From Cylicocyclus nassatus (taxonomy: Eukaryota; Nematoda; Chromadorea; Rhabditida; Strongylidae), in assembly GCA_958299035.1 (NCBI GenBank), contig CATQJL010000112.1, positions 88,430,636 through 88,494,635 of the forward strand: a stretch of DNA of 64,000 nucleotides, written 5' to 3'. The stretch's first letter is position 1; every line of letters begins with the position of its first letter. A program made the translations under genes and the position numbers. Positions 59,901 to 64,000 of the stretch are shown one piece after another. A model generated the notes under the pieces. It saw only the letters and a program-made list of their open reading frames with translations. It did no database searches and was not told the DNA's origin.

Positions 59901-60427
59901 TTTATCCACACTTTGGATTGTTGTGTATGGTCTAGGTTAATAATGTCTCCGTTTTCACTTATCCATAAAACCTTAATTTTCGCCAGTTTTCGGAAAACTC
60001 TCGGATTTTTTCTATTCCGTTATCAGAAAGCGAGCGCTTTGTGCCGGCTTATAGTCACACGGCAGTCTACACAACATCAAAATTTGACCGCGGCAATATC
60101 AAAAAGTGAAAAGGTACGGACTATTGCAAAACTTGATTAACAGCCTAATAGTACTGTAATCCGATAATTGAGATTCGATTTGAGATAAGATTAGTAACAT
60201 GTTCAAAGGTCATCTCTGTGCCAGACGATTTTGGTAAAAAATCTTTCTTATCAATCTTGCGTCCTCAGAGGCCCGAGAATAATTACGTGTTACTTGTGAT
60301 TGACCAGCACATCAAACATCTTGAGACAGAGGTCATGCACGCTAGGTGCAATGGTAGGATGCTGATGTTAATAGGAGGAGCAATATATCTGAACAAGCAT
60401 CTAGGCAATAAAGGTGCTCGTATCACG
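59901..60427. other. Stretch with no recognised gene
   Basis: A short plus-strand ORF (60218-60439) has no family motif. Confidence 0.35.
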
Positions 60428-61012
60428 CTACTTAGATAATCGCCGGGGGCAGGGACCATGCGATTTATAGGCAGGCGGCCACCGGAAAAATAGTTCGCTG
60501 ATTTCTTGCGGACCGCTTGCAAATGTTTGAGAGAATTTTGGCGAAAATTTAGACGAATGCTCGGAGAACAGTTGCGGCTTTTTTATAGATTAGTTGCGGC
60601 GCAATGGCTGCATTCTCGCGGACTTCTCGCGAGAATGTGCAAAACTATTGGGGGCCGCACTGTCCTTTGTGAAGGACCGCACAATCCACAGGTATCCGCT
60701 GAGAGAAGGTACCTCAAACTCGGCTAATCAAACCATCGATGACACGTCTGCCACACAGAGCCTCACCTTTGATCGGCGTACGCCCGAAACTGCGTAAAAA
60801 CAGTCCGAGCGCCTGCTGAAAGTTTGGCCCGCGCTCGCTGAAAGAGATTATTTGACGAGTGCTTGTAGAAGATTTTGTATTGCTGCCCGCTGGCGGAACA
60901 CGGAAGTACCGCTCGCTGAAGGTTTGGCGACGCACCAAAATTTTGCTGACTGCTTGCAGAAAAGCGCAAGTTTGCGGACCCCTACCCCCGGCGATTATCT
61001 GAGCAGGGGCGA
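60428..61012. mobile_element. TIR element with AGATAATYGCCGGGGGYAGG ends, copy 2
   Basis: AGATAATCGCCGGGGGCAGG at the left, CCTACCCCCGGCGATTATCT at the right. About 540-580 bp, aligned with 55171-55713. The interior is rich in GCCCGCTTGC/GCAAGCGGTC and CGAGCGC. No clear target duplication. Confidence 0.75.
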
Positions 61013-61176
61013 GATTGAACGATCTGGTCATGCGGCGCCTCATATCACTATGCCACTCATTCCCGTATCTGTGAAAAGAGCCGTAATTACAAATCTGTTT
61101 AGAATGGCGATGCAGATGTGTTGAAGATAAATGATGCAAACAGAAAGTTACTCGTGATTCGATATTATATATATAC

Positions 61177-61511
61177 TAGTTGATTTACCCGGCTCCGCCC
61201 GGCCCTGTCATTATTATATTCGTAATCAGCATGCTCGATTACCCCCCTGTGCCAACTCCCAGCCCTGTAGCTCAGCTTTTGCAAAAAATCGATAAAATCG
61301 ATATCGATCGATGACGAAAAGTGGCCTATGACATCCGCCGGGGCTCGATGTGTATGTGTGCCAAGTTTGGTCCAGATCGGTTCAGAAATGGAATTTTCTA
61401 TTTGGAACATACGTACACACAGACATACAGACATACAGACATACAGACATACAGACATACAGACATACAGACAGACAGACAAACAGACATTCAGCTTTAT
61501 ATATAAGATAT
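61177..61511 (+). repeat. Dispersed repeat, copy 2, with ACAGACAT microsatellite
   Basis: Same unit as 5056-5343. Before the TTATATATAAGATA end it has about eight tandem ACAGACAT-type 8-mers (61418-61488), expanded relative to the first copy. Confidence 0.75.
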
Positions 61512-61564
61512 AGTCGGGTACCCACAGTATAGCGGGCGGAGTTTTGCCGATGTTTGCCAACGTA

Positions 61565-62640
61565 TGTGTGTGGCAGTTTTTGGTGGGGGCTTTTTCAAAA
61601 AAAAACTTCTATTTTTCTCTTTCAAAGCAAATTTCTTCAAACCTATTCAAACATCCCAGCAAAGCTGTTTGGATAAAGTAGATGCTCTTTACCATTCTCC
61701 ATGCATCGGACGTGTGCTGGTAAGTTTCTTAACTGAGAATGACTCCTGACAATGCGTGCACATGACCCTAACTGCGCCACCACTGACTTGTATTGCTTTG
61801 CAGGTTTGTAGCTCAGCGTCAGGCAACCTATGAGCCTGTATTTAGGCTCATTCGAAAGGGCGTGATTTTCTCGACACGATGGTATGCAAATGGGTTTAGC
61901 TTGGGCAATCCCAGAGATTTGACGGGTGAGGTGAAAGAGGACAGCTTCAGTTGTAGGCTAAGCATTTTTCAGCTCAAGTTGAAGAGAGCTCCTTTCGCTA
62001 CCAATTTCATCCTGGAATTTTGAAACTGTCAATCTTCTTGTACTAGATCCATTTCGAAGCTCTAAGGTTGTTCTGGTGTTCAAAAGAGCCTTCACTCCAA
62101 TCATCTCTAAGGATGCCCTCTTCCACCCCATCCGTCGAATCTCTGGGATTGCTCAAGCTGAACCTATTTGCATACCATCGTGTCGAGAAAGTCACGCCCT
62201 TTCAAATGAGGCTAAGTGCAGGCTCGTAGATTGCCTGACGGCTGAGCTACAAGCCTGCAAAGAGGTACAAGTCAGTGGTGAGACGCAGATAGGGTCATTT
62301 GCACGCAGTGTCAGGAGCCATTTTCAGCCATAAACTCATCAGCACACGTCCGATGCATAGAGAATGGTAAAGAGCATCTACTTTATCCAAACAGCTTTGT
62401 TGGGATACCTTGAATAGGTTTTCATGTGAAGAAATTTGCTTTGAAAGAAGTTATTATTTTATTTGAAAAGGCAAAACAAAATTCAAAGTTGCGGTTTTTT
62501 TTTAAGTAACCACCACCTGATTGTTGTCCTAGATGAGCTCTATAATATAGTATGCTTACCTGTTCGAGAAACTTCTATTTTGCTCTTAAAAAAGATCTTA
62601 GAAAATTTTTCGCGTTCGAAGAACTAGAACTTGTCCGCAA
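61565..62640. repeat. Palindrome paralogous to the left window edge
   Basis: Arms mirror each other around 62030 (TTCAAACATCCCAGCAAAGC near 61650, its complement near 62395). Shares the CAGCTTGGGCAATCCCAGAG stretch with positions 588-610. Confidence 0.7.
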
Positions 62641-62669
62641 CTTTTTGGCGGTCACTGTATATATAAATA

Positions 62670-63561
62670 TTAGGTTGTTACATAAGTCTTGTTACACTCT
62701 AACTCCTAACGGCGATAAGTCATGCACTTCATATTCTTTACAGGGCTACAAGACACCATTCGATAGAGCAAAGCAAGCTCTACAAGACAGTATGAAAAAA
62801 TTTGCATCAACTTCGACCCATTGTAACTTTGCATCCAAAATCTGAGTCGTAGTGAAGGCTCAAAAATTGTGAAAATCTTATAATATCTTTTTTCAGAAAA
62901 ATCCTACGAATCTCCGACTTGCTCATAAATTGCCCATTATATCAGACATCATATGTATCGTTCCTGTATTTTTTCCTCATCTAGAAATTGAGGGAAGAAA
63001 AACTTTCTAGTTTTTACAAAAACGAAGATATGCTGTTTCTATCCATGTAGCTTTATATTACAAGCCCTCATAAGTATAACCGTAAATTTTCAGCTTTCCA
63101 GAAGCACGAGCTTTCGAAAGTTACCTAATTCAGCTTCTCTCACTCGGGTGTTTAATGCTAAATTAGGTAATTTTTGAAAACTAGGGCTTCTGAAGAGCTG
63201 AAAATTTACGACAGCATAGCTTCGTTTTTGTAAAAACTAAAAACATTTCCTTATCTCGATTTCTAGATGGGGAAAGTACAGGAATGGTACATATGAGTGT
63301 TTGATATAATGGGCAATTTTCATGAGCAGTTTTTTTTTTGAAAAAAGATATGATTTTTTTGCAATTTCTGAGCCTTCACTACGAGTCAGATTTTGGATGC
63401 AAAGTTATAGTGGGTCGAAGTTGGTGCAAACTTTTGCATACTATCTTGTAGAGCTTGCTTTGCTCTATCGAATGGTACCCTGGAGCCCTATTAAAATTAT
63501 GAAGTTCACGACTTATCATCGTAAGGAATTACAGTGTAACAACACTTATGTAACAACCTAA
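62670..63561. mobile_element. Palindromic mariner-like MITE with TTAGGTTGTTACATAAG ends
   Basis: The right end is CTTATGTAACAACCTAA, an exact inverse over 17 bp. TA on both sides (62668-62669, 63562-63563). Inner arms mirror (AGCAAAGCAAGCTCTACAAG and its inverse). No transposase; TTAGGTTGTT ends are typical of mariner elements. Confidence 0.85.
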
Positions 63562-63565
63562 TATA

Positions 63566-64000
63566 CGGGGTGTCCGTAAAGTATGTATACACTGTTTGAT
63601 CGTCAACATTTTTCTACCCAACAAGTCTTTTGCCTTGTTTCAGGTATCTTTTCATAGAGCTGGCTTCAACTTAGATTCGCAGTGTAGAACGAATCACCCA
63701 TCTCTGTTCATTACTGTAGGATTACCTTCGAAACTTCAAAGAGAGTTTGAGCCATGAAAGGACATATTTTGCTTCAGAAAGGGAACAAAATAGCCTGAAA
63801 GCTTTTGCACTAGGCTAAATTAGAGTTGTTGATTCTAACTGTAAAGTTCCCAACTTATTATGATGCTTAATTGAAGAGTTATGCCGGGTAAGAGGTAGCG
63901 GCCATTTCTTCAATGTTCCTAAAAAGTGCGGTTACAACTTTTAGAAAGCTTCGCAATCTTGTGAATAGTTGAGTATTGAACTCGTCCATAAAAACCCTGT
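63566..64000. mobile_element. Left part of a mariner-like MITE related to 1550-2244
   Basis: Begins CGGGGTGTCCGTAAAGTATG and continues with GATCGTCAAC, GGCTTCAACTTAGATTC and ATTACTGTAGGATTAC, matching the 1561-1700 arm. It starts four bases after the previous MITE and runs off the window. Confidence 0.65.

Noticed and set aside
61418..61488. CRISPR-like array from the regular 8-bp repeats
   Set aside because: The unit is a plain microsatellite with no spacers, in an animal genome, inside a dispersed repeat.

Overview
The window looks like animal nuclear DNA from a nematode, most likely a strongylid (hookworm-like) worm. The reasons are short spliced exons with GT/AG introns, very dense transposon remains, two RTE-type LINEs resembling those common in hookworm genomes, a Penelope-like element with a GIY-YIG end, a Helitron, and no bacterial gene organisation. 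The species is inferred, not proven. Nothing here looks viral, plasmid-borne or prokaryotic.

I can support only one host gene. It is a NEK8/NEK9-type (NEKL-like) protein kinase with an RCC1 propeller, on the minus strand. I reconstructed twelve exons by splice sites, reading phase and family motifs: kinase exons at 59.0-56.8 kb, linker and RCC1 exons at 56.8-56.4, 47.7, 35.2-34.4 and 12.8 kb, and a probable C-terminal exon at 11.9 kb. Reading phase is continuous across every junction, although the introns reach about 8.6, 12.5 and 21.6 kb. The kinase N-lobe exons (glycine loop, lysine, HR of HRD) were not found and probably lie beyond 64 kb.

Almost everything else is transposable elements. 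From left to right: palindromic repeats and a mariner-like MITE (0-2.2 kb); a Ty3/Gypsy element with both LTRs (5.4-10.3 kb); a CCGTTATCCGGAC-ended MITE (11.0-11.6); a TIR element interrupted by a hAT-like MITE (13.0-15.6); a near full-length LINE with a 10-bp target duplication and a tRNA-like head (15.8-18.8); a decayed Helitron spread over 19.7-32.6 kb and interrupted by a mariner MITE, a TTCGAA-rich segment, a 1.4-kb palindrome, a Tourist-like element and a second RTE LINE that carries insertions of its own; a second hAT MITE (33.5-34.2); a second TIR element (35.5-36.9); nested MITEs (38.7-40.9); an inverted pair of Penelope-like fragments (41.8-44.6); a tRNA-bearing foldback element (45.2-46.2); a third hAT MITE (48.2-49.6); a decayed second Gypsy copy (50.7-56.0); another Tourist-like element (57.7-58.3); and repeats paralogous to the left edge (60.4-64.0).

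The most unusual signals are: (i) several independent elements (a LINE, two Tourist-like foldbacks, two copies of a TIR element) carrying tRNA-like A-box/B-box modules; (ii) a foldback family with 3-bp target duplications and a shared subterminal block but divergent ends; (iii) the inverted Penelope pair in which only the partial copy retains the GIY-YIG core; and (iv) a kinase gene that keeps an intact reading phase across more than 40 kb of nested transposons. I did not find evidence for a novel enzymatic or defence system.
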